Made by a program: the position numbers and the translations under genes. A DNA stretch of 64,000 bases from Actinomadura pelletieri DSM 43383. Its GTDB lineage: Bacteria; Actinomycetota; Actinomycetes; Streptosporangiales; Streptosporangiaceae. Positions 36,111-46,296 of the stretch are shown here, one piece after another. Position 1 is the stretch's first letter; each line of letters begins with the position of its first letter. Under the pieces are notes generated by a model that saw nothing but the letters and a program-made list of their open reading frames with translations, was not told where the DNA came from and searched no databases. Location of the stretch: contig NZ_RBWU01000003.1 in the NCBI RefSeq assembly GCF_003634705.1, forward strand, positions 372,001 to 436,000, in the 5' to 3' direction.

Positions 36111-37048
36111 CAGTGCAGCGCGTCCTTACCGGTGAGGTCGCCGGTGAGGTCGACGCCGCGCGCCCAGTCGGCCGCGGCCATGGGCCGCTTGCCCTGCGGC
36201 TGGACGTCGCCCAGCGCGACGGGATGCGTTGCCGTTCCCACGAGCACCTCGTTCTTTCCCGCCCGCAGTTCGCCGGGCGCCAGGTTCTCGGCGTCGGGTC
36301 TCGGACGGACGGGCCCCAGTTTGAGGCGCGTGTCACGGAACAGCGTCCACGCTCCGGGCGCGGGCGTGCAGGCCCGGACGAGCCGGTCGATGTGCAGGGC
36401 CGGGCTCTTCCAGTCGACGTGTCCGTCCTCGGGCGTCAGCTTGGCCGCGTGGGAGACGCCCTCCGTCGGCTGCGGGCGCGGTTCCAGGACGCCCGCCTCG
36501 ATGCCGTTCATGGTGTCCAGCAGCAGGCTCGCACCGGCGACGGCCAGGCGGCCCAGCAGGTCACCGGCGGTGTCGGTCGGCTGGATCGGCTCGGTGAGCA
36601 CGCCGTAGACCGGGCCGGTGTCCAGGCCCTCCTCGATCTGGAACGTGGCCGCGCCGGTCACGTCGTCGCCGTGCAGGATCGCGCGCTGGACGGGCGCCGC
36701 GCCACGCCAGGCGGGCAGCAACGAGAAGTGCAGGTTCACCCAGCCGTGCCGGGGGATGTCGAGCGCCTCGCGGGGCAGCAGGGCGCCGTAGGCGACGACG
36801 GGACAGCAGTCGGGCGCGATCTCGCGGAGCCGGTCCAGGAACTCGGGATCACGGGCCTTGGCGGGCTTGAGCACCTCCACGCCCGCCTCGGCGGCGAGTT
36901 CCGCCACCGGGCTGGCGCTGAGACGCCGCCCACGGCCCGAACGCCCGTCCGGACGGGTCACGACCGCCACGACCTCGTGCGAGGACCCCAGAAGCGCCGT
37001 GAGGGCCGGAAGAGCCGTCTCCGGAGTTCCAGCGAAGACCAACCGCAT
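36110..37048 (-). CDS. fmt: Methionyl-tRNA formyltransferase
   Basis: A 312-residue enzyme that formylates initiator Met-tRNA with 10-formyl-THF. The Rossmann core starts [19 protein letters not shown], and the formyl-donor site signature is [20 protein letters not shown] with catalytic His and the later Asp in [11 protein letters not shown]. The C-terminal OB-like domain holds the tRNA. It is adjacent to def, the deformylase that undoes the modification after translation, and to rsmB in the conserved actinomycete def-fmt-rsmB order. Confidence 0.97.
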   Translation of the reverse strand: MRLVFAGTPETALPALTALLGSSHEVVAVVTRPDGRSGRGRRLSASPVAELAAEAGVEVLKPAKARDPEFLDRLREIAPDCCPVVAYGALLPREALDIPRHGWVNLHFSLLPAWRGAAPVQRAILHGDDVTGAATFQIEEGLDTGPVYGVLTEPIQPTDTAGDLLGRLAVAGASLLLDTMNGIEAGVLEPRPQPTEGVSHAAKLTPEDGHVDWKSPALHIDRLVRACTPAPGAWTLFRDTRLKLGPVRPRPDAENLAPGELRAGKNEVLVGTATHPVALGDVQPQGKRPMAAADWARGVDLTGDLTGKDALH

Positions 37049-37594
37049 CTAGATCGCCTTCCCGAGGGTGCGGTGCGGCGACTCCTTGACCACCGGCGCC
37101 GGTTCGCCGAACCACTCGGCCTCGCGGATCGCCTTCACCGCGGCCTTGCGCTGCTCGGGGTCCATCCGGTCGATGAAGATCACGCCGTCGAGGTGGTCGG
37201 TCTCGTGCTGGACGCAGCGGGCCAGCAGATGCGTGCCCTCCAGCGTGATCGGCTCGCCGTGCATGTTGAAGCCCTTCGCCACGGCCCGCACCGCCCGCGC
37301 CGTGGGGAACGCCAGGCCCGGCAGGGACAGACAGCCCTCGTCGTCGGTCTCCTGCTCGTCCGACAGGTCCAGGGTCGGGTTGACCACGTGGCCCAGCCGG
37401 TCGTCGACGTAGTAGGTGAACACCCGCAGGCTCACGCCGAGCTGCGGCGCGGCCAGGCCCACACCGGGAGCGTCGATCATCGTGTCGGTGAGGTCCTTGA
37501 CGAGCTGGCGCAGCTCCTTGTCGAAGTCCTTCACCGGCTCCGCGGGCGTGCGCAGCACGGGATCGCCGAAGAGGCGGATGGGCTTGACGGCCAA
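37049..37594 (-). CDS. def: Peptide deformylase
   Basis: A 181-residue Fe or Zn hydrolase that removes the formyl group from new proteins. The three motifs are GVGLAAPQLG (motif 1), DEGCLSLPGL (motif 2, metal Cys) and VQHETDHLDGVIF (motif 3, H-E-x2-H). The start is TTG at 37592-37594, with GGAG seven bases upstream, and gives the typical AVKPIRLFGDPVLRTPA N-terminus. A TTG start could hold down translation. One base separates its stop from fmt. Confidence 0.96.
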   Translation of the reverse strand: MAVKPIRLFGDPVLRTPAEPVKDFDKELRQLVKDLTDTMIDAPGVGLAAPQLGVSLRVFTYYVDDRLGHVVNPTLDLSDEQETDDEGCLSLPGLAFPTARAVRAVAKGFNMHGEPITLEGTHLLARCVQHETDHLDGVIFIDRMDPEQRKAAVKAIREAEWFGEPAPVVKESPHRTLGKAI

Positions 37595-37709
37595 CGAGGA
37601 CTCCGTTTCGTGGGAGATCTGGATGCTCCGTCCAGTCTACGGAGCACGATGCGCGCGCATCGCGCATCGCGGGCGCGCTCTGTCGCGGTGACGTCAGCGC
37701 ACGGTGACC

Positions 37710-39497
37710 TCAGCGCAGGGAGCGCGCCTTGTAGGCGGCGGTGCGGGCCGCCTTGGCGGTGGCCCTGTCGGGGTGGTGCGCGCCCAGTGCCTCCAGGACG
37801 TCGGCCACTCCGGGATGGTCGGTGCGCCACAGGTCGTCGACCATGTCCTTCATCTCCGCTCCCGGTGGCGTGTCCATGAGCGCGGCCTCGACCGCCTCCT
37901 TCGGGTCGGCGGTCTCCAGCATCCCGGCGACGGTGTCGACGAACACCCACAGGTACTCCTCGCGGGCGAGTTCCCGGCCCGACGGGTCTCCTGTGGCGTT
38001 CAGCCAGAGGGCGGCGTAGGGAGACACCAGCGGATGCTCCTGCGCGGCGCGGACCACGGCCGCCGCCTCCGGGCCGATGCGGTGCAGGACGGCGGCGGCG
38101 AGGTTGCGGGCGCCGGGGCCGCCCGTCCGCATCACGTCGAGGAGGTCCGCGGCGGCGTCCTTGGGGTCGTGACGGGCCAGCCAGCCGTCGATCTCCTCGT
38201 CGGCGGCGTCCGGCCTGTACCAGGTGAGTCCCGCGATGAGCTCGGACGCCCGCGCCCCGGCCAGTTCACCGATGACGGGCGCGGTGAACCCGTCCGCGAG
38301 CAGCAGTTCCCGGACGGCCCACACGCCCAGCGGCGTCAACGCCCGCCCCTGCCCGGACGACTCGACGACGCCCCACTCCTCCAGGGTGGCCAGTTCCAGG
38401 TGGAAGGCGTCCGTGACGAGTTCGGGCATGGTGTCGGCGTCGGTGAGGTCGTAGGCCTCCGCCACGTGGTCGAGCAGCGCGCCGACGAGCACGTCGGGGG
38501 TCGCCGGGGCCTCCTGCTCGTAGAGGTGGATGAGGACGCCCGTCATCTCGTTCTGGACGAGTTCGACCGCGTCAAGACCGTCGGCGTAGTCGTGCCCCGG
38601 GACGACCAACGCCTCGAACAGCGGCAGCCAGGCGGCGAGCATGGTCGCGTCGTCGTCGGACCGGAGGGCGTCCAGAGCGGGCCCCGGTTCGGCGGTGCCC
38701 TTCTCCGCCGTGATGACCCTCGCCTCGACCGCCGCCCACCAGAGACGTTCGAGGACGCCCGCGTCCTCCATCCGGCCGTGGCGGCGCGGGCCTTCCAGGC
38801 CGAGCGCGGAGGCGGCGGCCTCGGCATCGGTCTCGGTGAGCGTGTCGTGCTCGGTGAGGGCCCGTTCGCCCGTCCAACGCGCCAGGGCCACGACGTTCAC
38901 GGTCAGCGGGGAACGGCGCGCGGCGTCCGCGACGTCCGCCTCGGACGCGAGCCGGACCGGCGGCACCACCAGTTCCTCGGCCTGCCGCAGGTAGTCCTCG
39001 GTTCGCGCGTACCGCTCCTCCTCGGGCAGCGCCTCGAAATCGCGGAGCCACGCGTCGACGGCGTCCTGGTCGTCGAGGGAGATCCCGTCGGCGCGCATCA
39101 GCCCGCCGATGACCTCCGCCGCCGCGTGCCGTTCCTCGGTGTCCATCTCGGCGACGAGGTCGGAGAACGCGGGCGCGGTCCGGTCGATCTCCGCGTCCAG
39201 GTCGGCCGCCGCCCGTTCGGACACCGCGCCGGTGTCGCGCAGGTAGGCGACGATCCGGCGGAGGGCGTCCAGGACGGTGGGAACGTCGTCGCTCGCGGCG
39301 ACCACCGACTCGGGGAACACGTCCAGGAGCAGTCGACCGACCCCCTCCGGGGTCAGCGCCTCCGGGCCGGTCAGGCCCATCTCTTTCCGCAGCAGGTCCA
39401 GCAGGATGCGCGCGCCCTGCTCGTCCAGTTCCTCGCCGCGATCGTCCGCCCACCGCCGCAGGTCGGTCGCGGTGGTCTCCACCCAGTTGTCGGCCAC
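37710..39497 (-). CDS. Conserved actinobacterial hypothetical protein
   Basis: A 595-residue, acidic, helix-rich soluble protein with no motif I can tie to a function. It starts with ADNWVETTATDLRRWADDRG and contains LTPEGVGRLLLDVFPESVV and LTPLGVWAVRELLLADGF, which resemble short winged-helix-like segments of the kind seen in SEC-C or TPR-like proteins. It has no signal or membrane segment. It lies between priA and def in the housekeeping block, a place where many actinomycetes carry a gene of this kind. The ATG is placed 16 bases after the priA stop. Confidence 0.7.
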   Translation of the reverse strand: MADNWVETTATDLRRWADDRGEELDEQGARILLDLLRKEMGLTGPEALTPEGVGRLLLDVFPESVVAASDDVPTVLDALRRIVAYLRDTGAVSERAAADLDAEIDRTAPAFSDLVAEMDTEERHAAAEVIGGLMRADGISLDDQDAVDAWLRDFEALPEEERYARTEDYLRQAEELVVPPVRLASEADVADAARRSPLTVNVVALARWTGERALTEHDTLTETDAEAAASALGLEGPRRHGRMEDAGVLERLWWAAVEARVITAEKGTAEPGPALDALRSDDDATMLAAWLPLFEALVVPGHDYADGLDAVELVQNEMTGVLIHLYEQEAPATPDVLVGALLDHVAEAYDLTDADTMPELVTDAFHLELATLEEWGVVESSGQGRALTPLGVWAVRELLLADGFTAPVIGELAGARASELIAGLTWYRPDAADEEIDGWLARHDPKDAAADLLDVMRTGGPGARNLAAAVLHRIGPEAAAVVRAAQEHPLVSPYAALWLNATGDPSGRELAREEYLWVFVDTVAGMLETADPKEAVEAALMDTPPGAEMKDMVDDLWRTDHPGVADVLEALGAHHPDRATAKAARTAAYKARSLR

Positions 39498-39513
39498 CCG
39501 AGAACCCTATTGG

Positions 39514-41661
39514 TCAGATCAGCTCCAGGGGGTCGATCTGGACCCGGACCGTCTCCGCCGCCTTGCGCGCGCTGCGCACACCCTGCGCCTCCTTCAGCGC
39601 GCGCGCCAGCGCGAGGCTCGCGGCCCGGGGAACGCGGATCAGCGCGCGCTCCCTGTCCCGCGTGTCGGTGCCGGGGCCGGGCGGCGACGGCACCGGCACG
39701 GGCCCGAGCACCTCGGCGCCCTCGGGCAACCGGGCGTCGGCGAGCAACTCACGGATCGCGCCGGACGTGCCGGTCAGCGACGCCATCCGCGCGGCGGGCG
39801 GGAAGCCCACCTCCCGGCGTTCGGCCAGTTCCCGTTCCGCGTAGGTGACCGGGTCCCACCGGACGAGGGCCTGGACGGCGGGCAGCGTCCCCTCGGCGGC
39901 CACCACCACCGGCCCCTTCGGCCGGACGAGCGACGCCGCGTTCAACCAGCGCCGCAACGTCTCCTCACCGGCACGCAGGTCGGGGCGTCCGAGCAGCGCC
40001 CAGCCGTCCAGGAGCAGCGCCGCGCCGTAGCCGTCGTCCGCGGGCGGCTCGGCGCCCGGCGTGGCCACCACGAGCGCGCGTTCCGGGCCGACCCGTTCGA
40101 GGACGGCGTCTCGTCCAGAGGTGCGCACCGGCACACCGGGGAACGCCCTGCCCAACTCCTCGGCCGTGCGTTTGGCGCCCACCACCACGGCGCGCACATG
40201 GACGAACCCGCACTCGGGGCACTGCCAGTCGCCCGCGATGCGTCCGCACCAGCGGCAGTACGGCGCGGCATGGGACGACGGCAACGACAACGGCCCCTGG
40301 CAGGCGGTGCACTGCGCGGGCGTACGGCACCGGCCGCACGCGATGGTCGGGACGTACCCGCGCCTGGGGACCTGCACCAGGACGGGCCCGTCCTCCAGGG
40401 CCTTCCGGGCCACCTCGAAGGCGATGTTCGGGAGGCGGGCGCTGCGGGCGGCGGCGTCCCGGGCGAGCTGGGCGTCCTCTCCCACGTAGCGGACGCGGGG
40501 CATCACCGCCCGGACGTGCGCGCGGTCGGCGGCGAGCGCGTGCGCCCACCCCGACTCGACGAGCTGGGTGGCGTCGGTGCTCCGGGCGAACCCGCCGATG
40601 AGCGCCCCCGCTCCGGCCCGGTGCGCGCGCAGGGCCAGGACGTCGCGGGCGTGCGGGTAGGGGGCGTGCGGTTCGGCGTGGACGTCGTCCCCGTCGTCCC
40701 ACAGCACGACCAGTCCGAGGTCGGCGACCGGCGCGAACATCGCGGCGCGCGTGCCGACGACCGCCCGCGCCGACCCGCGCAGGACGGCGAGCCACCGCCG
40801 GTAGCGTTCCGCGGGCCCCAGCTCCGCCGTCAGGGCGACATGAACGCCCTCCCCCAGTTCGGCGGTCAGCGCGGCGTCGACCCGTGCCACGTCGCGGCCG
40901 TCCGCGACGACCACCAGCGCGCCGCGCCCGGAGCCGAGGGTCACGGCGACGGCCCGCGCGATGGCCGCCGTCCAGGCGGGGCCGGGCAGCGCCGTCCACA
41001 CCGCGTGAGGGGCCCGCCCCTCGGCCAGCGCGCCCAGGAACGACGCCCCGGCCGGGTAGTGCGCCCACGGCCCCAGGCCGCCCGCGACGCCGCCCGCGAC
41101 GCCGTCCGCGACACCGTCCTCGGCCGGTTCCGCGGCGGTGTCCGTGGGCGGTCGCGCGGGTTCCGCCTCCACGCGGGCGTGCCGTGGTGGGACGGCCAGC
41201 CGGAGCACGTCCGCGAACGTTCCCGCGTAACGGTCGGCCACCTCCCGGACCAGCGCCACGACCTCGCGGGTGAGGACGGGCTCCGCCGACGTGACCCGCT
41301 CCAGGAACAGCAGCTTCCCGTCATGGTCGCTCTCGGCGACCCGCTCCAGGACGAAACCGTCCACGAGCTGACCGGCGAACCGCACCCTCACCCGGCATCC
41401 CGGCACGGCATCGTCGGACATCTGCGCGGGCACGAGATAGTCGAACGGACGATCCAGGTGCGGCAGGGACACGTCCACGGCGATCCGCGCGACGGGCAGC
41501 TCCTCGGCCGGGCGACGAACCCCCTTCTTCCCCCCCTTGGCCGCCTTGCCCGCCTTGCCGGACCTAGCGGGCTTGGCGGTTTTGTCGGGCTTCTGCGGGG
41601 ACGTTCGCGGCAGGTCGTCCAGCCCCGGGATCTGGTCCGTTCCCGCGCCCTCCTTCGTCAC
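39514..41661 (-). CDS. priA: Primosomal protein N' (PriA), helicase-degenerate actinobacterial form
   Basis: A 715-residue PriA-like protein of the actinobacterial type. The N-terminal DNA-binding region (VARIAVDVSLPHLDRPFDYL and VRVRFAGQLVDGFVLERV) and the zinc-binding region (CGRC, CTAC, CRWCG and CPECG) are intact. At the expected Walker A position the sequence reads TLGSGRGALVVVADGRD without GKT, and the Walker B site reads VVLWDDGDDVHAEP in place of DEEH, so it can hardly be an active helicase. Actinobacterial PriA proteins are known for this loss. The N-terminus has a Lys/Gly/Ala-rich tract and the middle an imperfect GVAGGVAGG repeat. It probably still binds restart substrates. Confidence 0.9.
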   Translation of the reverse strand: MTKEGAGTDQIPGLDDLPRTSPQKPDKTAKPARSGKAGKAAKGGKKGVRRPAEELPVARIAVDVSLPHLDRPFDYLVPAQMSDDAVPGCRVRVRFAGQLVDGFVLERVAESDHDGKLLFLERVTSAEPVLTREVVALVREVADRYAGTFADVLRLAVPPRHARVEAEPARPPTDTAAEPAEDGVADGVAGGVAGGLGPWAHYPAGASFLGALAEGRAPHAVWTALPGPAWTAAIARAVAVTLGSGRGALVVVADGRDVARVDAALTAELGEGVHVALTAELGPAERYRRWLAVLRGSARAVVGTRAAMFAPVADLGLVVLWDDGDDVHAEPHAPYPHARDVLALRAHRAGAGALIGGFARSTDATQLVESGWAHALAADRAHVRAVMPRVRYVGEDAQLARDAAARSARLPNIAFEVARKALEDGPVLVQVPRRGYVPTIACGRCRTPAQCTACQGPLSLPSSHAAPYCRWCGRIAGDWQCPECGFVHVRAVVVGAKRTAEELGRAFPGVPVRTSGRDAVLERVGPERALVVATPGAEPPADDGYGAALLLDGWALLGRPDLRAGEETLRRWLNAASLVRPKGPVVVAAEGTLPAVQALVRWDPVTYAERELAERREVGFPPAARMASLTGTSGAIRELLADARLPEGAEVLGPVPVPSPPGPGTDTRDRERALIRVPRAASLALARALKEAQGVRSARKAAETVRVQIDPLELI

Positions 41662-41799
41662 GCTCCCGTCCTACCAGATCAACCCGACAACTCACGGCGC
41701 ACGCTAGGGTTGAACTGATCAAACGGGGCGCGCTGCCGTTGGCTCATCACCCGATACCCCCCGCCGTGCCCTCTCCGTCCGACGAGCCCATGCAGGCGG

Positions 41800-43473
41800 A
41801 TGACCACAGCGCACACTCCAGAGCGGGCGGACGCCCAAGCCCTGCGCGGGCAGCCGTCCCGCCGATCCTCCGGCCCCTCCCCCGCCGCGTGGAGGAAGTG
41901 GGCCCACCCGCGACATCCCGTGGTGGCCGCCACGGTCACGGCGGCAGTCCTGCACCTGGTGTGGGCGCTGTACCTGGCGACCGAGGGAGGCGACCTCGCC
42001 GCCCAGGCCGCCTGGACCGACTTCGTCTGGAAGCACCCGGACGCGGCCTACAGCTTCGCCTGGTACGGCGGGATGCACCCCGCCTCGTACAGCGTCATGT
42101 CACCGCACCTGATGGCGCTGTTCGGCATACGCACCGTCGCGGTCCTGTCCGGCACGCTCTCCGCCGCCCTCACCGCGTACCTGCTGAGACGCTTCAAGGC
42201 GCCCGTCACGCTGCCCGCGTCCCTGTGGGCCGCGTTCGCGCTGTCGTGCAACTCCGCGTCCGGACGGGTCACGTTCGGCCTCGGCCTCACCTTCGCGCTC
42301 ATGGCGACGATCGCCGCGTTCACACCGCGCGGCACCCCGGCGCTGCGCGCCGCCGGGATGGTCGGCCTCGGGCTGCTGTCCACGCTCGCCAGCCCGGTCG
42401 CGGGCCTGTTCCTCATGGTGCTGGCCGCCGCACTGTTCCTCACCGGGCGGCGCCGCGCCGGGATCTGCATCGCCGTGGGCCCGCCCATCGTCGTCGGGAC
42501 GACGAGCCTGCTGTTCCCGTTCAACGGCGTCCAGCCGATCTCCCTCACCGCCATCGTGCTGCCCGCCGTGGCCTCCGTCATCGCGATCCTGACCTGCGCG
42601 CCGCGCGGCTGGACGCTCGTCCGGGTCGGCGCGGGCGTCTACCTGCTCGGGATCACGCTGACCTGGCTGATCCCGTCGCCGGTCGGCAGCAACGTCGAAC
42701 GCCTCGCGCTGCTGTTCGGCGGCATGTTCCTGCTGTCGGCGGTGGCGCGCGCGCACGGCCGCGTCCGTATCGCCGTGCTGTCGCTGGCGTTCATCGTCAC
42801 CGCGTCCTGGCAGGTCGTGAAGCCGGTCGGAGACCTGATCCACACCGAACCCGCGGCGACCGCGGCCGCGCACGCCAGCGGCCTCATCGCCGAACTGAAG
42901 TCCGTCGGCGCGGAAGACGCCCGCATCGAGGTCGTCCCGCTGCGGTCCCACTGGGAGTCGTCCGGGCTGAGCCGCCACTTCGTCCTCGCCCGGGGCTGGA
43001 ACCGCCAGGTCGACGCGGAACGCCACGAGCTGTTCTACGAGGAGGGCGCGCTGACCGCCGCCTCCTACCGCGACTGGCTGTACAAGTGGTCGGTGCAGTA
43101 CGTCGTCCTGCCCGAACAGGAGAGGGACTGGTCGGCCCGGGACGAGGCCGCCCTCGTCGAAGGCGGCCAGCCGTACCTGACGGAGATCTGGAGCGACCGG
43201 CACTGGCGCCTGTTCCGGGTGCTGCGCTCGACGCCGCTGGTCGACCGTCCGGCGTCCGTCCGGGAACTCAACGCCGGTCGGCTGGTCGTCGACATGCCGT
43301 CCAAGGGGTCGGTGCTGGTCCGGGTCTCCTGGTCGCCCTGGCTCCGGGTGACGGGCGGGGACGCGTGCCTGGCCCGCGAGGGCGACTTCGTCCGGCTGCA
43401 CGCCGCCAAGCCCGCCCGCTACACCATCGCGGCCCGGTACGGGTTCAAGCGCGGCAACCACTGCCGATCCTGA
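41800..43473 (+). CDS. Large polytopic membrane protein, glycosyltransferase GT-C-like
   Basis: A 557-residue protein. The first 35 residues are cytoplasmic, then about ten hydrophobic helices extend to residue 345 (for example VAATVTAAVLHLVWALYLA and LASPVAGLFLMVLAAALFLT). The C-terminal 200 residues are soluble and outward-facing. The helix layout with a periplasmic tail and a DRHWRLFRVLRST-type block resembles mycelial GT-C or MFS-like proteins, but no clear DxD or other catalytic motif supports glycosyltransferase activity. The ATG at 41800 is weakly supported. It is the only plus-strand gene in this part of the housekeeping block, diverging from priA. Confidence 0.65.
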   Translation: MTTAHTPERADAQALRGQPSRRSSGPSPAAWRKWAHPRHPVVAATVTAAVLHLVWALYLATEGGDLAAQAAWTDFVWKHPDAAYSFAWYGGMHPASYSVMSPHLMALFGIRTVAVLSGTLSAALTAYLLRRFKAPVTLPASLWAAFALSCNSASGRVTFGLGLTFALMATIAAFTPRGTPALRAAGMVGLGLLSTLASPVAGLFLMVLAAALFLTGRRRAGICIAVGPPIVVGTTSLLFPFNGVQPISLTAIVLPAVASVIAILTCAPRGWTLVRVGAGVYLLGITLTWLIPSPVGSNVERLALLFGGMFLLSAVARAHGRVRIAVLSLAFIVTASWQVVKPVGDLIHTEPAATAAAHASGLIAELKSVGAEDARIEVVPLRSHWESSGLSRHFVLARGWNRQVDAERHELFYEEGALTAASYRDWLYKWSVQYVVLPEQERDWSARDEAALVEGGQPYLTEIWSDRHWRLFRVLRSTPLVDRPASVRELNAGRLVVDMPSKGSVLVRVSWSPWLRVTGGDACLAREGDFVRLHAAKPARYTIAARYGFKRGNHCRS

Positions 43474-43527
43474 CCGAGCCCACCGACCCACCCACGCGAC
43501 CCCACCCACGTGACCCGACCCACGCGA

Positions 43528-43559
43528 AAGGCCCTGGGAACGCGCGTTCCCAGGGCCTT
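43528..43559. terminator. Bidirectional hairpin terminator between the membrane protein and metK
   Basis: A perfect 14-bp stem (AAGGCCCTGGGAAC with GTTCCCAGGGCCTT) around a 4-base loop lies between two converging genes, 54 bases after one stop and 18 bases after the other. It is near-symmetrical, so it can end transcription in both directions. Before it, 43483-43527 shows imperfect CCCACCCACG repeats. Confidence 0.85.
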
Positions 43560-43577
43560 CGGTCGTTCCGGTGGTCG

Positions 43578-44783
43578 TTACAGACCGGCGGCGGAGGCGA
43601 GGTCCTTGGCGCGGTCGGTCGACTCCCAGGAGAAGTCGGGCTCCTCACGGCCGAAGTGACCGTAGGCGGCGGTCCGCTGGTAGATCGGACGGAGCAGGTC
43701 CAGGTCACGGACGATCGCGGCCGGACGCAGGTCGAAGACCTCCCCGATCGCCTTCTCGATCTTCTCGTGGGCGACCTTCTCGGTGCCGAACGTCTCCACG
43801 AACACGCCGACCGGGTGGGCCTTGCCGATCGCGTAGGCGACCTGGACCTCGGCGCGGTCGGCGAGCTGCGCGGCGACGATGTTCTTGGCGACCCAGCGCA
43901 TCGCGTACGCGGCGGAGCGGTCCACCTTGGACGGGTCCTTGCCGGAGAACGCGCCGCCGCCGTGCCGGGCCATCCCGCCGTAGGTGTCCACGATGATCTT
44001 GCGGCCGGTAAGCCCGGCGTCGCCCATCGGACCGCCGATCTCGAAGCGCCCGGTGGGGTTGACCAGCAGCCGGTAGCCGTCGATGTCGAGGTCGAACTGC
44101 GCGAGCACCGGATCGACGACGTGCTCCTTCACGTCCGGCGCCAGCAGCTCCTTCAGGTCGATGTCGGGGGCGTGCTGGCTGGACACCACGACTGTGTCGA
44201 GGCGGACGCCGCGGTCGCCGTCGTACTCGATGGTGACCTGGGTCTTGCCGTCGGGACGCAGGTAGGGCACGTCGCCGTTCTTGCGGACGGCCGACAGCCG
44301 CTGCGCGAGCCGGTGCGCCAGCGTGATCGGCAGCGGCATCAGCTCGGGGGTCTCGTTGGTGGCGTAGCCGAACATCAGGCCCTGGTCGCCGGCGCCCTGC
44401 CGGTCCAGGTCGTCGCCCAGCCGGTCGCGGTCCTCGTCCTCGCGGACCTCGTAGGCGTCGTTGACGCCCTGCGCGATGTCGGGCGACTGCGCGCCGATGG
44501 ACACCGACACACCGCAGGAGTGGCCGTCGAAGCCCTTCTTGGACGAGTCGTACCCGATCTCCAGGATCTTCTCCCGGATCACGCCGGGGATGTCCACATA
44601 GGTCTCGGTGGTGACCTCACCGGCCACATGCACCTGACCGGTCGTGATCATCGTCTCGACGGCGACCCGCGAACCGGGGTCGTCCTTGAGCATCGAGTCG
44701 AGGATCGCGTCGCTGATCTGGTCGGCGATCTTGTCCGGGTGTCCTTCGGTGACCGACTCGGAAGTGAACAGACGGCGAGACAC
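43578..44783 (-). CDS. metK: S-adenosylmethionine synthetase
   Basis: A 401-residue enzyme that makes SAM from Met and ATP. It has the start [20 protein letters not shown], the hexapeptide [12 protein letters not shown] with the catalytic loop region, and the P-loop-like [19 protein letters not shown]. The GTG at 44781-44783 has AAGGAGT seven bases before it. The 189-base gap upstream to coaBC is long enough for a promoter, and I see no clear SAM riboswitch there. SAM from this gene feeds RsmB, which is in the same block. Confidence 0.97.
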   Translation of the reverse strand: MSRRLFTSESVTEGHPDKIADQISDAILDSMLKDDPGSRVAVETMITTGQVHVAGEVTTETYVDIPGVIREKILEIGYDSSKKGFDGHSCGVSVSIGAQSPDIAQGVNDAYEVREDEDRDRLGDDLDRQGAGDQGLMFGYATNETPELMPLPITLAHRLAQRLSAVRKNGDVPYLRPDGKTQVTIEYDGDRGVRLDTVVVSSQHAPDIDLKELLAPDVKEHVVDPVLAQFDLDIDGYRLLVNPTGRFEIGGPMGDAGLTGRKIIVDTYGGMARHGGGAFSGKDPSKVDRSAAYAMRWVAKNIVAAQLADRAEVQVAYAIGKAHPVGVFVETFGTEKVAHEKIEKAIGEVFDLRPAAIVRDLDLLRPIYQRTAAYGHFGREEPDFSWESTDRAKDLASAAGL

Positions 44784-44972
44784 GTACGGGCACTCCTTGC
44801 AGCGGCTGCTGACTGATGTCGCAGGACGGATAAGTCATCGAGTTCGAAAGGGCGCGTTCCCTCGCCCAGTTTCCCCACGGACGCTCGAGGCTTCCCCTAC
44901 GAACGCTTGACCCGAAGTCTAGCCCGATCAGCACCGGGGGCCGCTATGACCGGCACCACGGGCACCGGCCCG

Positions 44973-46193
44973 TCATCCGGCCGGGTGGCGGGCGAGCCGC
45001 GCGGCGACCTGGTCCCAGACGGACTCGGCCAGCGCCTCCTTCGCGCCGCGCGGCACATCGGTCCGCGAACCGTCCGCGCCGAGGATGATCGCCGCGTTGT
45101 CGGGACGCCCGAAGGCCAGGTCCTCGCCGACCTGGTTCACGACGAGCAGGTCGCTGCGCTTGCGGGCGAGCTTGGCGCGGCCGTTGGCCAGGACGTCGTC
45201 GGTCTCGGCCGCGAATCCGACGATCACCTGGTCGGGGCGGCGGATCTCGCCGAGCTCGGCGAGGATGTCGGGGTTCTTGACGAGCCGGATCGGCTCCGGC
45301 TCCGTCCCCTCGGACTTCTTGATCTTCGATTCGCGGTAGTCGACGGGCCGGAAGTCGGCGACGGCGGCGGCCATGACGACCGCGTCGGCGCCGGCGGCGG
45401 CCGAGACGACGGCCTCGCGCATCTCGACGGCGGTCCCGACACGGACGACCTCGACGCCCGCCGGGTCGGGCAGCGCGACGTTGGCGGAGACGAGCGTCAC
45501 CCGCGCGCCCCGGGCCACGGCGGTCCGGGCGAGCGCGTACCCCTGGAGGCCGGACGAGCGGTTCCCGATGAAGCGGACGGGGTCGATGGGCTCCCGGGTG
45601 CCGCCCGCGGAGACGACGACGTGCCGTCCGGCGAGGTCGCGGCCGTCGGCGCCACGGGCCAGAACGTGCCGGGCGACCTCGAACAGTTCGGCCGGGTCGG
45701 GCAGCCGCCCGGGGCCGGTGTCCTTGCCGGTGAGCCGCCCGGACGCCGGTTCGATCACGACGGCGCCGCGGGCGCGGAGCGTGGCGACGTTCTCGCGGGT
45801 CGCCGGGTGCTGCCACATCTCGGTGTGCATGGCGGGCGCGAACACGACCGGGCACCGCGCGGTGAGCAGGGTGTTGGTGAGCAGGTCGTCGGCGAGCCCG
45901 TGCGCGGCCCTGGCGAGCAGGTCGGCGGTGGCGGGCGCGACGAACACCAGGTCGGCCTCCTGACCGAGCCGGACGTGCGGAACGTCGGCGATGCCGTCCC
46001 ACACCTGCGCGGAGACCGGGTTGCCGGACAGCGCCGCCCAGGTCGGCTCGCCCACGAAACGGAGCGCGTCCGGTGTCGGGACGACGGTGACGTCATGGTC
46101 GGACTCGGTCAGTGACCGGAGCAGCTCGCAGACCTTGTACGCGGCGATGCCCGCGCTCACACCGAGGACGACACGCGGCTTTGGGGAGGTCAT
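44973..46193 (-). CDS. coaBC: Bifunctional phosphopantothenoylcysteine decarboxylase/synthetase
   Basis: A 406-residue CoA-biosynthesis enzyme. The N-terminal decarboxylase CoaC uses FMN (VLGVSAGIAAYKVCELL, PHVRLGQEADLVFVAPATA with the active His region) and the catalytic Cys is near ARCPVVFAPAMHTEMW. The C-terminal ligase CoaB starts around residue 185 (VVSAGGTREPIDPVRFIGN) and has SKIKKSEG and VGFAAETDD, the usual nucleotide and substrate sites. Gene order coaBC after rpoZ and gmk is the standard actinomycete order. Confidence 0.96.
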   Translation of the reverse strand: MTSPKPRVVLGVSAGIAAYKVCELLRSLTESDHDVTVVPTPDALRFVGEPTWAALSGNPVSAQVWDGIADVPHVRLGQEADLVFVAPATADLLARAAHGLADDLLTNTLLTARCPVVFAPAMHTEMWQHPATRENVATLRARGAVVIEPASGRLTGKDTGPGRLPDPAELFEVARHVLARGADGRDLAGRHVVVSAGGTREPIDPVRFIGNRSSGLQGYALARTAVARGARVTLVSANVALPDPAGVEVVRVGTAVEMREAVVSAAAGADAVVMAAAVADFRPVDYRESKIKKSEGTEPEPIRLVKNPDILAELGEIRRPDQVIVGFAAETDDVLANGRAKLARKRSDLLVVNQVGEDLAFGRPDNAAIILGADGSRTDVPRGAKEALAESVWDQVAARLARHPAG

Positions 46194-46296
46194 GCGATCA
46201 CTGTCGCATCAGGCGCCGGGCGCCCGCGCGCCGGGGTCGCCCCCATGGGCGGACACGACGGGCGAGCGGCGGACGCCGGGACGAAGTCGGGCGGGC

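Noticed and set aside
43483..43527. Imperfect CCCACCCACG repeats read as a minisatellite
   Set aside because: Too irregular and short; it is best seen as GC-biased spacer before the terminator.
41739..44816. Long plus-strand frame of about 1025 codons
   Set aside because: It crosses the membrane-protein gene, the terminator and metK and has no domain; it is a GC-rich chance frame.
44784..44972. SAM riboswitch upstream of metK
   Set aside because: I looked for the SAM-I, SAM-II and SAM-IV conserved blocks on the minus strand and did not see them.
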